Of a DNA stretch of 64,000 nucleotides, positions 23,685 through 33,082 are shown one piece after another. This DNA comes from Gibbsiella quercinecans (lineage in GTDB: Bacteria; Pseudomonadota; Gammaproteobacteria; Enterobacterales; Enterobacteriaceae). Made by a program: the position numbers and the translations under genes. Location: positions 4,712,001 to 4,776,000 of the forward strand of contig NZ_CP014136.1 in assembly GCF_002291425.1 (NCBI RefSeq), read 5' to 3'. Below the pieces are notes generated by a model. It was given only the letters and a program-made list of their open reading frames with translations, was not told where the DNA came from and did no database searches. Positions within the stretch are counted from its first letter, which is position 1. Every line of letters starts with the position of its first letter.

Positions 23685-24362
23685 GGGTTCTTCCTTACAC
23701 GGCGATGGCTAAAATGCAGGGCGGATTAATGGCTATCGTAGCAACAGAGTCATGAGGCCTATATATTAATTATGGATATAATTATTTATTTTTCTGCGGG
23801 TTAATGTGAAGCCCTGCATAGGGGGAGCCTGACCGTTGTCGTTAAGAAAGCGTATTATTTGCATATTCCCCGAATAAAATTATTGTTTTCACAATGATTT
23901 TCTACGCTGCATTAATGCCATTAACAGCGTGACATTGATTTGTGTCATTTTTTTCAAGGCCGCAGGGGGTATCTTTAGAATGTGCCAGGTGCGCAGTAGT
24001 GATTAAAATCGCATTGGCCATCGGCCGGTTTTTTATTTGTGGATGCGTTTTTTTTGACTGTACGTGTTTTTTACTTTTAAAAACACCGTGATCTTTATTT
24101 CCTTATTCAGTCTGCCTTCCCAGTATATCCTCTCCTGCTTCGATTGCCGCCGTGCTGAAACATGAAGTATGACGAGTATAGATATCACTCTTGGAGTTTC
24201 CCGCCAGAGCGCAAGTATTGTTGCGTGAAAGCCGCTCTTTCGCGTTTTGAGCGTGGTATCACCATGGTGAAAATAATAATAATACGGATTCGCTTTGCGC
24301 GATTTTTTTTGCATCAACGTGGCCATCACCAGGATGACAGGTATTATTAATGGGTATGAAGT
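23685..24362. other. AT-rich intergenic region
   Basis: This 678-bp divergent region between the SfnB-like gene and the MATE gene is much more AT-rich than its neighbours. A 98-codon minus-strand frame (24033-24329) exists but is Lys/Tyr-rich and has no homology I recognise, so I do not call it. The promoters of both flanking genes must lie here; I cannot place them. Confidence 0.4.
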
Positions 24363-25736
24363 ATGAAAGCAGCAACAGATAATGCGGTGCGGCTTTCCGC
24401 ACTGGCTAATGACCGGATATTACCGCTCATCATCAGATTGGCGTTGCCGACCATTATCGGTGTGAGCGTCAGCGCCTTATATCAAATTTTAAACGCGTTT
24501 TTTATTGGCCGCCTGGGGACACAAGCCATTGCGGCGATGGCGTTGACCTTTCCTTTTGCGATCGCCGTTTCCTGTATTGGGCTGTGTTTCGGCACCGGCG
24601 TGGCGTCTTTTATTTCCCGTTATCTGGGGGCCGGGGACAACCTGCGGGCTGGCCAATATGCGCTTTCTTCGCTGGCGCTGGGCGCTGTCTGCGCCATCTT
24701 GTTATGTGTGTTCATCGAATACTTTTCGCTGCAGATTTTTTCCTATATGGGGGCGGCGAATGAAACCCTGGCGTTATCACAACGCTATTTGCGCTGGCTG
24801 CTGGTGGGCTATGTGTTGGTGGTGGTCAATATGACCTGCGGCTTTATCGCGCGGGCCGAAGGGGATACCCGTTTTAGTATGTACACCCAGCTTGCGGCTT
24901 TTATTTGCAATGGGCTGTTGGATCCGGTGTTCATCTTTCACTATCAGTTTGGGATTGAAGGCGCCGGTATCGCCACCTTGATCGGCCAGTGTGTTTCCGT
25001 GGCCATGTATATGGTGCATTGGTCCTCCGGGCGCAGCATCATTAACCTGAAAGCTGGGTTTACCTCGGCCAGAGAGCTACGCGGTATCGTCAGGGTAGGG
25101 TTCCCCAGCGCATTGAACGCGTTGCTGCAGGTGCTTTCTATCGCTTTTCTTAACCGTGTCGCCATGCATTATGGCGACACGGTGGTGGCCGGCGTCGGTA
25201 TCGCCTCCCGGCTGTTAATGGTGGCGGCACTGCCGTTAAACGGCTTGTGCATGGGGGCGCAGGCGATTGTCGGCTATAACCTCGGGGCCGGCAAGGTGCA
25301 GCGTGTCCACAGCGTGATCAAGACGTTATCGCTGTTTTCATGCGGCGCGGCGCTGCTATATACCCTTATTTGCTTTTTCTTTTCCCGGCCAATGGCGGCG
25401 TTTTTCTCTGCCGATCCACAGGTTATCGGCGTTGCCGCACTGGCCATCATCATTTTCCACCTGTCGATGCCGTTTATTGCTCTGCAACAGGTGTGCCTGA
25501 TGTACTTTCAGTCGCTTGGCGTTGCCAAAACGGCGCTGTACATCTCACTGCTGCGCTACGTTGTGCTGACGGTGCCGTTGCTGCTGGTGCTGCCCTGGTA
25601 TTGCGGCGTATTCGGTATCTATTACGCGTTGCCGTTGGCGGATGCTATCACTGGCTGTCTGTGTATTGCCATCCTGTGGCTACAGCTCATGCGGCTGAAG
25701 GCGCAGTTTGCATCGCCTGAACGTTGTGCGGGCTAA
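24363..25736 (+). CDS. MATE-family multidrug/metabolite exporter
   Basis: This encodes a 457-residue inner-membrane protein with twelve predicted helices in two six-helix halves (residues about 15-210 and 240-445), the MATE/NorM arrangement. Repeated elements PLIIRLALPTIIGVSVSALYQ and RVGFPSALNALLQVLSIAF head each half. MATE proteins exchange Na+ or H+ for cationic drugs or metabolites. It is a DinF/MepA-like member by general pattern; substrate unknown. The next gene, an independent LysE-type exporter, begins 88 nt downstream, so the two could be co-transcribed. Confidence 0.88.
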   Translation: MKAATDNAVRLSALANDRILPLIIRLALPTIIGVSVSALYQILNAFFIGRLGTQAIAAMALTFPFAIAVSCIGLCFGTGVASFISRYLGAGDNLRAGQYALSSLALGAVCAILLCVFIEYFSLQIFSYMGAANETLALSQRYLRWLLVGYVLVVVNMTCGFIARAEGDTRFSMYTQLAAFICNGLLDPVFIFHYQFGIEGAGIATLIGQCVSVAMYMVHWSSGRSIINLKAGFTSARELRGIVRVGFPSALNALLQVLSIAFLNRVAMHYGDTVVAGVGIASRLLMVAALPLNGLCMGAQAIVGYNLGAGKVQRVHSVIKTLSLFSCGAALLYTLICFFFSRPMAAFFSADPQVIGVAALAIIIFHLSMPFIALQQVCLMYFQSLGVAKTALYISLLRYVVLTVPLLLVLPWYCGVFGIYYALPLADAITGCLCIAILWLQLMRLKAQFASPERCAG

Positions 25737-25824
25737 CAAAAGCGTTTTTACGCTAGGCAAACGTCGGCCAGGGATTTTATAGTGGTTGCACGCCCAGCCG
25801 TTGGGTGCGCTCCTGGAGAAAATA

Positions 25825-26457
25825 ATGCCTGAACTGTCTGCGTTGTTCGCGTTTGGCCTGGTGGCGTTGGGGATGGTGCTCACCCCCGGCCCCAATATGG
25901 TGTATCTCATTTCACGCTCGATCTGCCAGGGCCGCACGGCCGGGCTGATTTCGCTGGGCGGTGTAGCGCTGGGCTTTGTTTTCTATATGCTTTGCGCGGC
26001 GTTCGGCATCACGGCGCTGGTGATGGCCGTTCCCTATGCCTACGATACGTTGCGTATTGGCGGCGCGCTGTACCTGCTTTATCTGGCTTGGCAGGCCGTC
26101 AAGCCCGGCGGCCGTTCGCCGTTCCAGGTGCGGGCGCTGCCGCAGGATAGCGCCCGCAAGCTGTTTACGATGGGGTTTGTCACCAATCTGCTTAACCCCA
26201 AAATCGCGGTGATGTATTTGTCGTTGTTGCCACAGTTCATCAGCCCGGAACACGGCAGCGTGCTGGCGCAGTCGCTGGTGCTGGGCGGCCTGCAGATTGC
26301 CATTAGCGTGAGCGTTAACGCGCTGATTGCCGTGAGTGCAGGGGCTATCGCAGGGTTTCTCGCCGGCCGGCCACTGTGGATAGTGCTGCAACGCTGGCTG
26401 ATGGGCACGGTATTGGCGGCCCTTGCCGTGCGGATGCTCGCCGACGCCCGGCGCTAG
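25825..26457 (+). CDS. LysE/RhtB-family amino-acid exporter
   Basis: This encodes a 210-residue, six-helix inner-membrane exporter. The N-terminal LTPGPNMVYLISRSICQGR motif is the LysE-superfamily signature and NLLNPKIAVMYLSLLPQF is the conserved second-half block. Family members export amino acids such as homoserine, threonine or lysine. The start at 25825 has a good TGGAG site; the in-frame extension to 25786 is probably untranslated leader. It follows the MATE gene by 88 nt and is followed by a strong hairpin at 26568. Confidence 0.88.
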   Translation: MPELSALFAFGLVALGMVLTPGPNMVYLISRSICQGRTAGLISLGGVALGFVFYMLCAAFGITALVMAVPYAYDTLRIGGALYLLYLAWQAVKPGGRSPFQVRALPQDSARKLFTMGFVTNLLNPKIAVMYLSLLPQFISPEHGSVLAQSLVLGGLQIAISVSVNALIAVSAGAIAGFLAGRPLWIVLQRWLMGTVLAALAVRMLADARR

Positions 26458-26567
26458 CCTGCCGCCGCTATGCCAGTGCGGCGCTGAACCATTATGGCGT
26501 CGACGGCGGAAAAAGTTTCACCCATTTTGCACCGTTCGGGTGCATTTGATGCCTTGTGGTGCTCTGC

Positions 26568-26592
26568 ACGGGCCGTAGCGCGTACGGCCCGT
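26568..26592 (+). terminator. Hairpin downstream of the LysE-type gene
   Basis: A perfect 9-bp stem (ACGGGCCGT / ACGGCCCGT) with a 7-nt loop is followed by TATTAATATTTGTTT, about 110 nt after the stop. Confidence 0.6.
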
Positions 26593-26701
26593 TATTAATA
26601 TTTGTTTGATTGTATTAATAAAATTAACGTTGCTAATGAATGGCATAGTTCATGCTTAAACTCTCTTGCTAAACAGGTTACCGATGTTTGATGAGAGAGC
26701 T

Positions 26702-26842
26702 ATGAGAAATTCGCAGTATTACTTTACGGCCTCCGCTGCTGTAACGCCGCCAACCCCCTCGCGGGGCCGTCCCCGCCTCACACCGCGCACAACCTGCCGG
26801 AACGTACGCCAGGATATTCACTTCGCCGAACGACAGCCCTGA
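26702..26842 (+). CDS. Possible Pro/Arg-rich leader peptide upstream of gltP
   Basis: This 46-residue frame starts at an ATG preceded by GAGAGAG and ends in TGA. The product is rich in Pro, Arg and Thr (for example PPTPSRGRPRLTPRTTC). It has no domain I recognise. Its position, 144 nt before gltP within a long leader, suggests a translated leader peptide, but it could be a chance frame. Confidence 0.3.
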   Translation: MRNSQYYFTASAAVTPPTPSRGRPRLTPRTTCRNVRQDIHFAERQP

Positions 26843-26985
26843 TCCATAAGGAAATTCACACCACACTCACGCCGCCCTATGGGCATCAATAACCACTGAA
26901 ACGATTCAATTGTTGGATCACCACACATGCATCGTCGTGCTGGCTGCACCAGCGTGGCGTTTAAAAATATTGATGGGATTGTACT

Positions 26986-28305
26986 ATGAAGAAAAACAGT
27001 AAAAGCCTTGCCTGGCAAATTCTGATCGCGCTGTGCCTCGGCATTCTTGTGGGCGCCATTATCCATAGCCATGCGGATTATAAAAGCTGGATGGTGGGCA
27101 ACATTCTTAACCCCGCGGGCGGTATTTTCATTTCACTGATCAAAATGATCGTCGTGCCGATCGTCATTTCGACCCTGGTGGTGGGGATTGCTGGCGTGGG
27201 TGATGCCAAAAAGCTTGGGCGCATCGGCGTGAAAACCATCCTGTATTTCGAACTGGTGACCACGGTAGCCATCCTGGTGGGCCTGGTCTTTGCCAACCTG
27301 TTTCACCCCGGCAGCGGGATTGATATGGCGACGCTGCACGCGGTGGATATTTCCAGCTATGAAAAGACCACGGAACAGGTGCAAAGCGGCAGCCACAGCC
27401 TGGTGAGCACCATTCTCTCGCTGATCCCCTCGAACGTGTTCGCCGCCATCGCCAAAGGGGATATGTTGCCGATTATCTTCTTTTCCGTGCTGTTTGGGCT
27501 GGGGCTTTCCTCACTGCCGGCCGAAACCAAAAAGCCGCTGCTCGATGTGTTCAAAGCCGTTTCGGAAACCATGTTCAAAGTCACCCATATGATCATGCTG
27601 TATGCGCCGATCGGAGTGTTTGCGCTGATAGCCACCACCGTCGCCAACTTTGGCTTTGCCTCGCTGCTGCCGCTGGTGAAATTGGTGGTGGTGGTGTATG
27701 GCGCGATCTTGTTCTTTGCCCTGGTGGTGATGGGCTTTATCGCCAGGCTCTGCAAACTGCGTATCCTCACACTGATACGCATCCTGAAAGATGAGCTGAT
27801 TCTGGCGTTTTCCACCGCCAGTTCGGAAACCGTCCTGCCGCGCATCATTGAAAAAATGGAGCAGTATGGGGCGCCGAAAGCCATCACCAGCTTTGTTGTG
27901 CCCACCGGCTACTCCTTTAACCTGGATGGCTCGACGCTGTATCAGAGCATCGCCGCCATTTTTATCGCCCAGCTGTACGGCATCGATCTGTCCATCGGCC
28001 AGCAACTGGTGCTGGTTCTGACCTTAATGGTGACCTCGAAAGGGATTGCCGGCGTGCCGGGCGTCTCGTTCGTGGTGCTGCTGGCCACCCTGGGCAGCGT
28101 TGGGATCCCGCTGGAAGGGCTGGCGTTTATCGCCGGCATCGACCGCATCCTGGATATGGCTCGTACCGCGCTCAACGTGGTGGGCAACGCGTTGGCGGTG
28201 CTGGTCATCGCCAAATGGGAGCGCCAGTTCGACAGGCAGCGTGCGCGCATCTATGAGACGCACTATTTTGCCAACCGCAGCGTGCCGCAGTTTGAAAATA
28301 AATAA
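26986..28305 (+). CDS. gltP: Glutamate/aspartate:proton symporter GltP
   Basis: This encodes a 439-residue dicarboxylate/amino-acid:cation symporter of the EAAT/GltPh fold. It aligns with E. coli GltP end to end (start [87 protein letters not shown]). The serine-rich hairpin STASSET and the [15 protein letters not shown] substrate-binding helix are intact. It imports glutamate and aspartate. It lies 59 nt upstream of aspA, an unusual partner (aspA usually pairs with dcuA), suggesting a joint aspartate uptake/deamination unit. Confidence 0.93.
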   Translation: MKKNSKSLAWQILIALCLGILVGAIIHSHADYKSWMVGNILNPAGGIFISLIKMIVVPIVISTLVVGIAGVGDAKKLGRIGVKTILYFELVTTVAILVGLVFANLFHPGSGIDMATLHAVDISSYEKTTEQVQSGSHSLVSTILSLIPSNVFAAIAKGDMLPIIFFSVLFGLGLSSLPAETKKPLLDVFKAVSETMFKVTHMIMLYAPIGVFALIATTVANFGFASLLPLVKLVVVVYGAILFFALVVMGFIARLCKLRILTLIRILKDELILAFSTASSETVLPRIIEKMEQYGAPKAITSFVVPTGYSFNLDGSTLYQSIAAIFIAQLYGIDLSIGQQLVLVLTLMVTSKGIAGVPGVSFVVLLATLGSVGIPLEGLAFIAGIDRILDMARTALNVVGNALAVLVIAKWERQFDRQRARIYETHYFANRSVPQFENK

Positions 28306-28312
28306 TTTCCCC

Positions 28313-28334
28313 GTCCGCACTTGCCGGTGCGGAC
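28313..28334 (+). terminator. Intrinsic terminator between gltP and aspA
   Basis: An 8-bp stem GTCCGCAC / GTGCGGAC with a 6-nt loop is followed by CGTTTTTT. It ends 30 nt before the aspA start, so aspA must be reached by read-through or from its own promoter. Confidence 0.75.
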
Positions 28335-28364
28335 CGTTTTTTACTCAACAAGGTATTGTTCATC

Positions 28365-29792
28365 ATGTCTGACGCTATCCGTATTGAAGAAGATCTGCTC
28401 GGCACACGTGAAGTTCCCGCAGAGGCCTATTACGGCATTCATACCCTGCGTGCGATTGAAAACTTTTATATCAGCAACGGCAAAATCAGCGATGTTCCCG
28501 AATTTGTGCGCGGCATGGTGATGGTGAAAAAAGCCGCCGCCCTGGCGAACAAAGAGCTGAAAGCCATCCCGTGCAGCATTGCCGATATCATCATCCGCGC
28601 CTGTGATGAAGTGCTGGATAACGGCAAGTGCATGGATCAGTTCCTGGTGGATGTGTTCCAGGGCGGGGCGGGCACCTCGCTCAACATGAACACCAATGAA
28701 GTGCTGGCGAATATCGGCCTGGAGCTGATGGGCCACCAGAAGGGGGAGTACCAATACCTGAACCCCAACGATCATATCAACCACAGCCAGTCCACCAACG
28801 ATGCGTACCCCACCGGTTTTCGCATTGCCGTCTATGCCTCGATCCTCAAGCTGATGGATGCCATTGACGAACTGCGCGAAGGCTTTGCGCGCAAGGCGCA
28901 GGAGTTCGCCGCCATTCTGAAGATGGGGCGCACCCAGTTGCAAGATGCAGTGCCGATGACGCTGGGCCAGGAGTTCAAGGCCTTTGCCGTGCTGCTGAAT
29001 GAAGAAGTGCGCAACCTGCAGCGCACTGCAGAGCTGCTGCTGGAAGTAAACCTGGGGGCGACGGCGATCGGCACGGCGCTGAACACCCCGGAAGGCTACC
29101 AGCACCTGGCGGTGCAGAAACTGGCGGAAGTCAGCAACCTGCCGGTGGTGCCGGCGGAAGACCTGATCGAAGCCACCTCGGACTGCGGGGCCTACGTGAT
29201 GGTGCACAGCGCGCTCAAGCGGCTGGCGGTGAAGCTGTCGAAAATCTGCAACGATCTGCGGCTGCTGTCTTCCGGCCCGCGCGCCGGGCTGAACGAAATC
29301 AACCTGCCGCAGTTACAGGCGGGTTCGTCGATCATGCCGGCCAAGGTCAACCCGGTGGTGCCGGAAGTGGTGAACCAGGTGTGTTTTAAGGTGATCGGCA
29401 ACGACAGCTGTGTGACCATGGCGGCCGAAGCCGGCCAGCTGCAACTGAACGTGATGGAGCCGGTGATCGGCCAGGCGATGTTCGAATCCATTCATATCCT
29501 CACCAACGCCTGCTACAACCTGCTGGAAAAATGCGTCAACGGCATCACCGCCAACAAAGCGGTGTGCGAGCACTATGTGTTCAACTCCATCGGCATCGTC
29601 ACCTATCTGAACCCGTTTATCGGCCACCACAACGGCGACATCGTGGGCAAGATCTGCGCCGAAACCGGCAAGAGCGTGCGCGAAGTGGTGCTGGAGCGAG
29701 GGCTGCTGACCGAAGCGGAGCTGGATGACATCTTCTCGGTCGATAACCTGATGCACCCGGCCTACAAAGCCAAGCGCTATACCGAAGAGTAA
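28365..29792 (+). CDS. aspA: Aspartate ammonia-lyase
   Basis: This encodes a 475-residue cytoplasmic enzyme converting aspartate to fumarate and ammonia. It matches E. coli AspA throughout; the superfamily signature [11 protein letters not shown] contains the catalytic serine loop and [24 protein letters not shown] and [20 protein letters not shown] are conserved. The ATG at 28365 fits the family start ([18 protein letters not shown]) with an AAGG site upstream. With gltP it can turn imported aspartate into fumarate for anaerobic respiration or into ammonia. Confidence 0.95.
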   Translation: MSDAIRIEEDLLGTREVPAEAYYGIHTLRAIENFYISNGKISDVPEFVRGMVMVKKAAALANKELKAIPCSIADIIIRACDEVLDNGKCMDQFLVDVFQGGAGTSLNMNTNEVLANIGLELMGHQKGEYQYLNPNDHINHSQSTNDAYPTGFRIAVYASILKLMDAIDELREGFARKAQEFAAILKMGRTQLQDAVPMTLGQEFKAFAVLLNEEVRNLQRTAELLLEVNLGATAIGTALNTPEGYQHLAVQKLAEVSNLPVVPAEDLIEATSDCGAYVMVHSALKRLAVKLSKICNDLRLLSSGPRAGLNEINLPQLQAGSSIMPAKVNPVVPEVVNQVCFKVIGNDSCVTMAAEAGQLQLNVMEPVIGQAMFESIHILTNACYNLLEKCVNGITANKAVCEHYVFNSIGIVTYLNPFIGHHNGDIVGKICAETGKSVREVVLERGLLTEAELDDIFSVDNLMHPAYKAKRYTEE

Positions 29793-29904
29793 CCCTCCCG
29801 GGCAGGCTGGGGCGCCGGCCTGCCGATTTCACTGTTTTATGTGTTGCCTGCCACGGCGTTTCCTCCGCTTGATCCTCTTATATCTGCATCGTGATAGCCC
29901 GATG

Positions 29905-29932
29905 ACGCACTGCTGCGCCGCAGTGCGTTTTT
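29905..29932 (+). terminator. Intrinsic terminator after aspA
   Basis: A 9-bp stem ACGCACTGC / GCAGTGCGT with a 6-nt loop is followed by TTTT, about 110 nt after the aspA stop. Confidence 0.78.
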
Positions 29933-29947
29933 GCACCGTATTGGTGA
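29932..29947 (+). promoter_or_regulatory. NtrC-like enhancer site
   Basis: TGCACCGTATTGGTGA contains GCAC-N7-GTGA, one mismatch from the NtrC half-site pattern GCAC-N7-GTGC. It lies about 115 bp upstream of a perfect sigma-54 promoter core, a normal enhancer distance. Confidence 0.55.
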
Positions 29948-30045
29948 TTTTTTGCCCGCCAGTTAATCATGCCGTATGCTGTCCGTTTTTTTATTTTAAC
30001 CTGTTAAAACAATAGATTATTTATATTTCACCGCATAAATGTTGT

Positions 30046-30060
30046 TGGCATGCCGATTGC
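30046..30060 (+). promoter_or_regulatory. Sigma-54 (RpoN) promoter
   Basis: TGGCATGCCGATTGC fits the -24/-12 consensus TGGCAYG-N4-TTGC at every conserved base and spacing. The predicted start is near 30072, giving a ~53-nt leader to the ABC binding-protein gene. It suggests nitrogen-limitation control of the 30-35.8 kb operon. Confidence 0.82.
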
Positions 30061-30124
30061 TTCGCTGTGTTTGTATTATTACTTTTTTAAATTTTAGTAA
30101 TACTCACCCACCAGGAGAACGGCC

Positions 30125-31129
30125 ATGAACTTTGGAACTGCAAGAACGAAAGTGAAACGCTGTATCGCGAAGTTGATTGTTCCGGTTGCTGCTTTGCTAT
30201 GGGCCGGCTCGGTTTATGCCGCCCAGCCGTTAAAGATTGGCTATAGCGATTGGCCCGGTTGGGTCGCCTGGCAGGTTGCTATTGATAAAGGATGGTTCAA
30301 ACAGGCCGGCGTTGAGGTGGATTTCGAATGGTTTGACTACTCCGCCTCAATGGATGCATTTGCCGCTGGCAAGATCGATGCGGTGACCATGACCAACGGC
30401 GACGCGCTGGTGACCGGTGCCGGCGGTGGGAAAAGCGTGATGATTATGCTGACCGATTACTCGAACGGCAACGACATGATTATTGCCAAGCCGGGCATCA
30501 AAAGCCTCAGTGAGTTGAAAGGCCAGAAAGTGTCGGTCGAGAAAGGGCTGGTAGAGCATCTATTGCTGCTTAACGGGCTGAAAAAAGCCGGTATGCAGGA
30601 ATCTGATGTGGAACTGGTGAATGCCAAAACCAACGAAATGCCCCAGGTGCTTGCTTCCGGCGACATCGCCGCGATCGGCGCCTGGCAACCGATATCCGGC
30701 CAGGCGATGAAAGCGCTGCCCGGCGCGCGGCCAATCTACACATCGGCCGATGAGCCGGGCTTGATTTATGACGTCCTTGCCGTCAATCCCGCCAGTTTGT
30801 CCACCCGCAAAGCGGATTGGCAGAAGGTGGTCAAAGTATGGGACAAGGTCGTGGCCTATATCGATAACCCGGAAACCCAGCCGGATGCGGTGAAAATCAT
30901 GGCGGCCAGGGTGGGGTTGGCGCCTGCGGCGTACTTGCCGTTGCTGAAGGGGACCAAACTGCTGCCTTTAAGCGAAGGGCGCAAAATTTTCGTTAAAGCA
31001 GAGGGGTTCTCTTCTTTATACGGTTCAACCGCCATCGCCGACCAATTCAACGTCGCCAACGGCCTGTATCCGAAGCCCCAGGATATTGACAGCTATATCG
31101 ATCCCGCCCTGACCAATGCGGCCCGTTAA
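30125..31129 (+). CDS. Periplasmic binding protein of a urea/guanidine-type ABC importer
   Basis: This encodes a 334-residue NMT1/SsuA-like solute-binding protein with a signal peptide ending near VYAA (residue 33). The sequence ([59 protein letters not shown]) matches the family found beside urea carboxylase genes, many of which are now considered guanidine carboxylases. AGGAG precedes the ATG. It heads a five- or six-gene nitrogen operon under a sigma-54 promoter. No urea or guanidine carboxylase gene is in the window, so the ligand is uncertain; a urea- or guanidine-like small nitrogen compound is the best guess. Confidence 0.85.
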   Translation: MNFGTARTKVKRCIAKLIVPVAALLWAGSVYAAQPLKIGYSDWPGWVAWQVAIDKGWFKQAGVEVDFEWFDYSASMDAFAAGKIDAVTMTNGDALVTGAGGGKSVMIMLTDYSNGNDMIIAKPGIKSLSELKGQKVSVEKGLVEHLLLLNGLKKAGMQESDVELVNAKTNEMPQVLASGDIAAIGAWQPISGQAMKALPGARPIYTSADEPGLIYDVLAVNPASLSTRKADWQKVVKVWDKVVAYIDNPETQPDAVKIMAARVGLAPAAYLPLLKGTKLLPLSEGRKIFVKAEGFSSLYGSTAIADQFNVANGLYPKPQDIDSYIDPALTNAAR

Positions 31130-31180
31130 GCCTCACCTGACGGCGGATTGTGATTAACTGCTTTCTTGTGCGAGGCCGGA

Positions 31181-32143
31181 ATGAATCAGGCGAAATGGTT
31201 TTCTGTACGGACAGAACTGGCGCCGGGAAGGCGCACCCTGCTGGGGATTTGCTCGTTTCTGCTGCCGCTGCTGATGTGGGCGGCGATTAGCTACGTTCCG
31301 GGCCTCTGGCACCCTAAAATGGCGATCACCGAACCGGGCGATGTGGATTATTTTCAGGTGGGCATGTTGGTTGATAAGGCGGTGTTCAACGCCGAAGCCG
31401 CTGACATGCAGGCCGCACATAAAGCGCCGCCGCAGGGGACGCCGGCTAATCCCATTTATCTTCCCGGCCCGCTGGAGGTTGCTGGCGCATTCTATCACGG
31501 CCTGATGACACCGCCCCCGCAACCGGATGCCCCCTGGCTTTATCAAAGCCTGTGGCACAGTATTCAGATCATTTTCTGGGGCTTCCTGATTTCTTCGCTG
31601 ATCGGCGTGCCGCTTGGCATTCTCTGCGGCACGTACAGCGCGGTTTCCCGCATCAGCGAGCCGTTTATTGAGTTCTTTCGTTACTTGCCCGCACCGGCCT
31701 TCGGCGCGTTGGCGGTGGCGGTGCTCGGTATTTATGACGCGCCGAAGATTGCCATTATCGTGATTGGCACGTTGTTCCAGCAAATACTGATTATCGCCAA
31801 TACCACGCGCAAGCTGGACTTCACGCTGCTGGAGGCGGCGATGACCCTCGGCACGCGCCCATTCAAAATGCTCACCAAGGTGGTGATCCCCGGCGTTTTA
31901 CCCGATCTCTACCGCGATCAGCGCATCCTGCTCGGCTGGGCCTGGACTTACCTGATCGTCGCCGAATTGATTGGCACCAGCTCCGGCATTACCTGGTATA
32001 TCACCCAGCAAGCGCGCTATCAGCATTTTGAGAATGTCTATGCGGCGATTATGACCATCGGCATTATCGGCCTGGTGTGCGATCAACTGCTGGCATGGCT
32101 TGGGCGCCGGCTTTTTCCCTGGGTTCGTTCGCAAACATCCTGA
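31181..32143 (+). CDS. ABC importer permease (urea carboxylase-associated type)
   Basis: This encodes a 320-residue inner-membrane permease. An N-terminal helix (LLGICSFLLPLLMWAAISYVPG) is followed by a ~90-residue periplasmic insertion (about 45-130) and a BPD_transp_1 core with the EAA loop EAAMTLGTRPFKMLTKVVIPGVLP near residue 225. The long insertion is characteristic of the transporter type that accompanies the preceding binding protein. The ATG at 31181 with GAGG is preferred over a TTG at 31166. It is followed after 24 nt by the ATPase gene. Confidence 0.85.
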   Translation: MNQAKWFSVRTELAPGRRTLLGICSFLLPLLMWAAISYVPGLWHPKMAITEPGDVDYFQVGMLVDKAVFNAEAADMQAAHKAPPQGTPANPIYLPGPLEVAGAFYHGLMTPPPQPDAPWLYQSLWHSIQIIFWGFLISSLIGVPLGILCGTYSAVSRISEPFIEFFRYLPAPAFGALAVAVLGIYDAPKIAIIVIGTLFQQILIIANTTRKLDFTLLEAAMTLGTRPFKMLTKVVIPGVLPDLYRDQRILLGWAWTYLIVAELIGTSSGITWYITQQARYQHFENVYAAIMTIGIIGLVCDQLLAWLGRRLFPWVRSQTS

Positions 32144-32167
32144 CCGGGATACTTGAAGGAGAGCAAC

Positions 32168-33070
32168 ATGCAAAGCCCTATCGAACTGCCCAGCTATCTG
32201 GCGCAATCACCGGCCGTCCGCGAGCGCTTCGCGCGGATCCGTGAGCGGGAAGTGATCCTGGAAGTGAAGAACCTGGGGAAAGTGTACCCGGCACGCGCCA
32301 AGCCGGTGGAAGCACTGCGCAACATCAATTTTCAGATCCATCGCCGGGAGTTTGTCTGTGTTATCGGGCCTTCCGGTTGCGGCAAATCCACCCTGATCCG
32401 CATGCTGGCCGGGCTGGAAACCTACACCCACGGCCAGGCGCTGTTGGACGGCAAACCGGTTTCCGGCCCGGGGCGCGACCGCGGCATGGTGTTCCAAAGC
32501 TATACATTATTCCCCTGGCTATCAGTGAAAAAGAACGTGATGTTTGGTTTGGAAATGAATGGCAGCGGGCGGGTGAAGGCCGAGCAGGAAGCGCTTATGT
32601 GGCTGGATCTGGTCGGCCTGGCCCGGTTTAGCGAATCCTATCCACACCAGCTTTCCGGCGGCATGAAACAGCGTGTGGCGATTGCCCGGGCGCTGGCCAA
32701 CCGCCCGCGAATTTTACTGATGGACGAGCCGTTTGGCGCGCTGGATGCCCAGACCCGGGCCAGAATGCAGGCGTATCTGCATGATATCTGGAAAAATATT
32801 GATATCACCATCCTGTTCATCACCCACGATCTGGATGAGGCGGTGTTCCTGGCGGATCGGATCCTGGTGCTCAAACCGCATCCTGGGGAAGTGCTGGAAT
32901 TTATCGAAGTGCCGGTTCCCCATCCCCGCGCCTTGTCGCAGCTGGGTTCCCCCGAATTTCTGGCGACCCGTGCCCGTCTTGAAGCGCTGATCCATCCGCC
33001 AGAGCAGGAACAGATCACCATGCATCCGCAATTGCTTAATCGTACCGACGTCATCAACCACCAAGACTGA
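32168..33070 (+). CDS. ABC importer ATPase (urea/guanidine-type)
   Basis: This encodes a 300-residue ATPase with Walker [11 protein letters not shown]-loop [11 protein letters not shown], signature LSGGMKQR, Walker [13 protein letters not shown] and switch His in [11 protein letters not shown] ~40-residue N-terminal extension ([21 protein letters not shown]) precedes the domain, as in urea-carboxylase-linked transporters. The ATG at 32168 has a strong GGAGAG site. It powers the permease and binding protein encoded just upstream; the creatininase-family gene follows after 12 nt. Confidence 0.88.
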   Translation: MQSPIELPSYLAQSPAVRERFARIREREVILEVKNLGKVYPARAKPVEALRNINFQIHRREFVCVIGPSGCGKSTLIRMLAGLETYTHGQALLDGKPVSGPGRDRGMVFQSYTLFPWLSVKKNVMFGLEMNGSGRVKAEQEALMWLDLVGLARFSESYPHQLSGGMKQRVAIARALANRPRILLMDEPFGALDAQTRARMQAYLHDIWKNIDITILFITHDLDEAVFLADRILVLKPHPGEVLEFIEVPVPHPRALSQLGSPEFLATRARLEALIHPPEQEQITMHPQLLNRTDVINHQD

Positions 33071-33082
33071 AAGGAAAACACT

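Larger units (their letters stand above)
26458..26985. other. Leader region upstream of gltP
   Basis: This 528-bp gap contains the hairpin at 26568, an AT-rich promoter-like stretch (about 26590-26660) with a degenerate FNR-type sequence TTGAT-N4-TTAAT at 26606, and a possible 46-codon frame at 26702. The gltP leader would be unusually long if transcription starts in the AT-rich stretch. Confidence 0.4.

Noticed and set aside
24033-24329. 98-codon minus-strand frame upstream of the MATE gene
   Set aside because: Lys/Tyr-rich, no ribosome-binding site I trust and no recognisable family; probably chance in AT-rich DNA.
29933-30124. Guanidine or other riboswitch in the leader of the nitrogen operon
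   Set aside because: The predicted leader after the sigma-54 promoter is only about 53 nt and I could not recognise the conserved riboswitch blocks.
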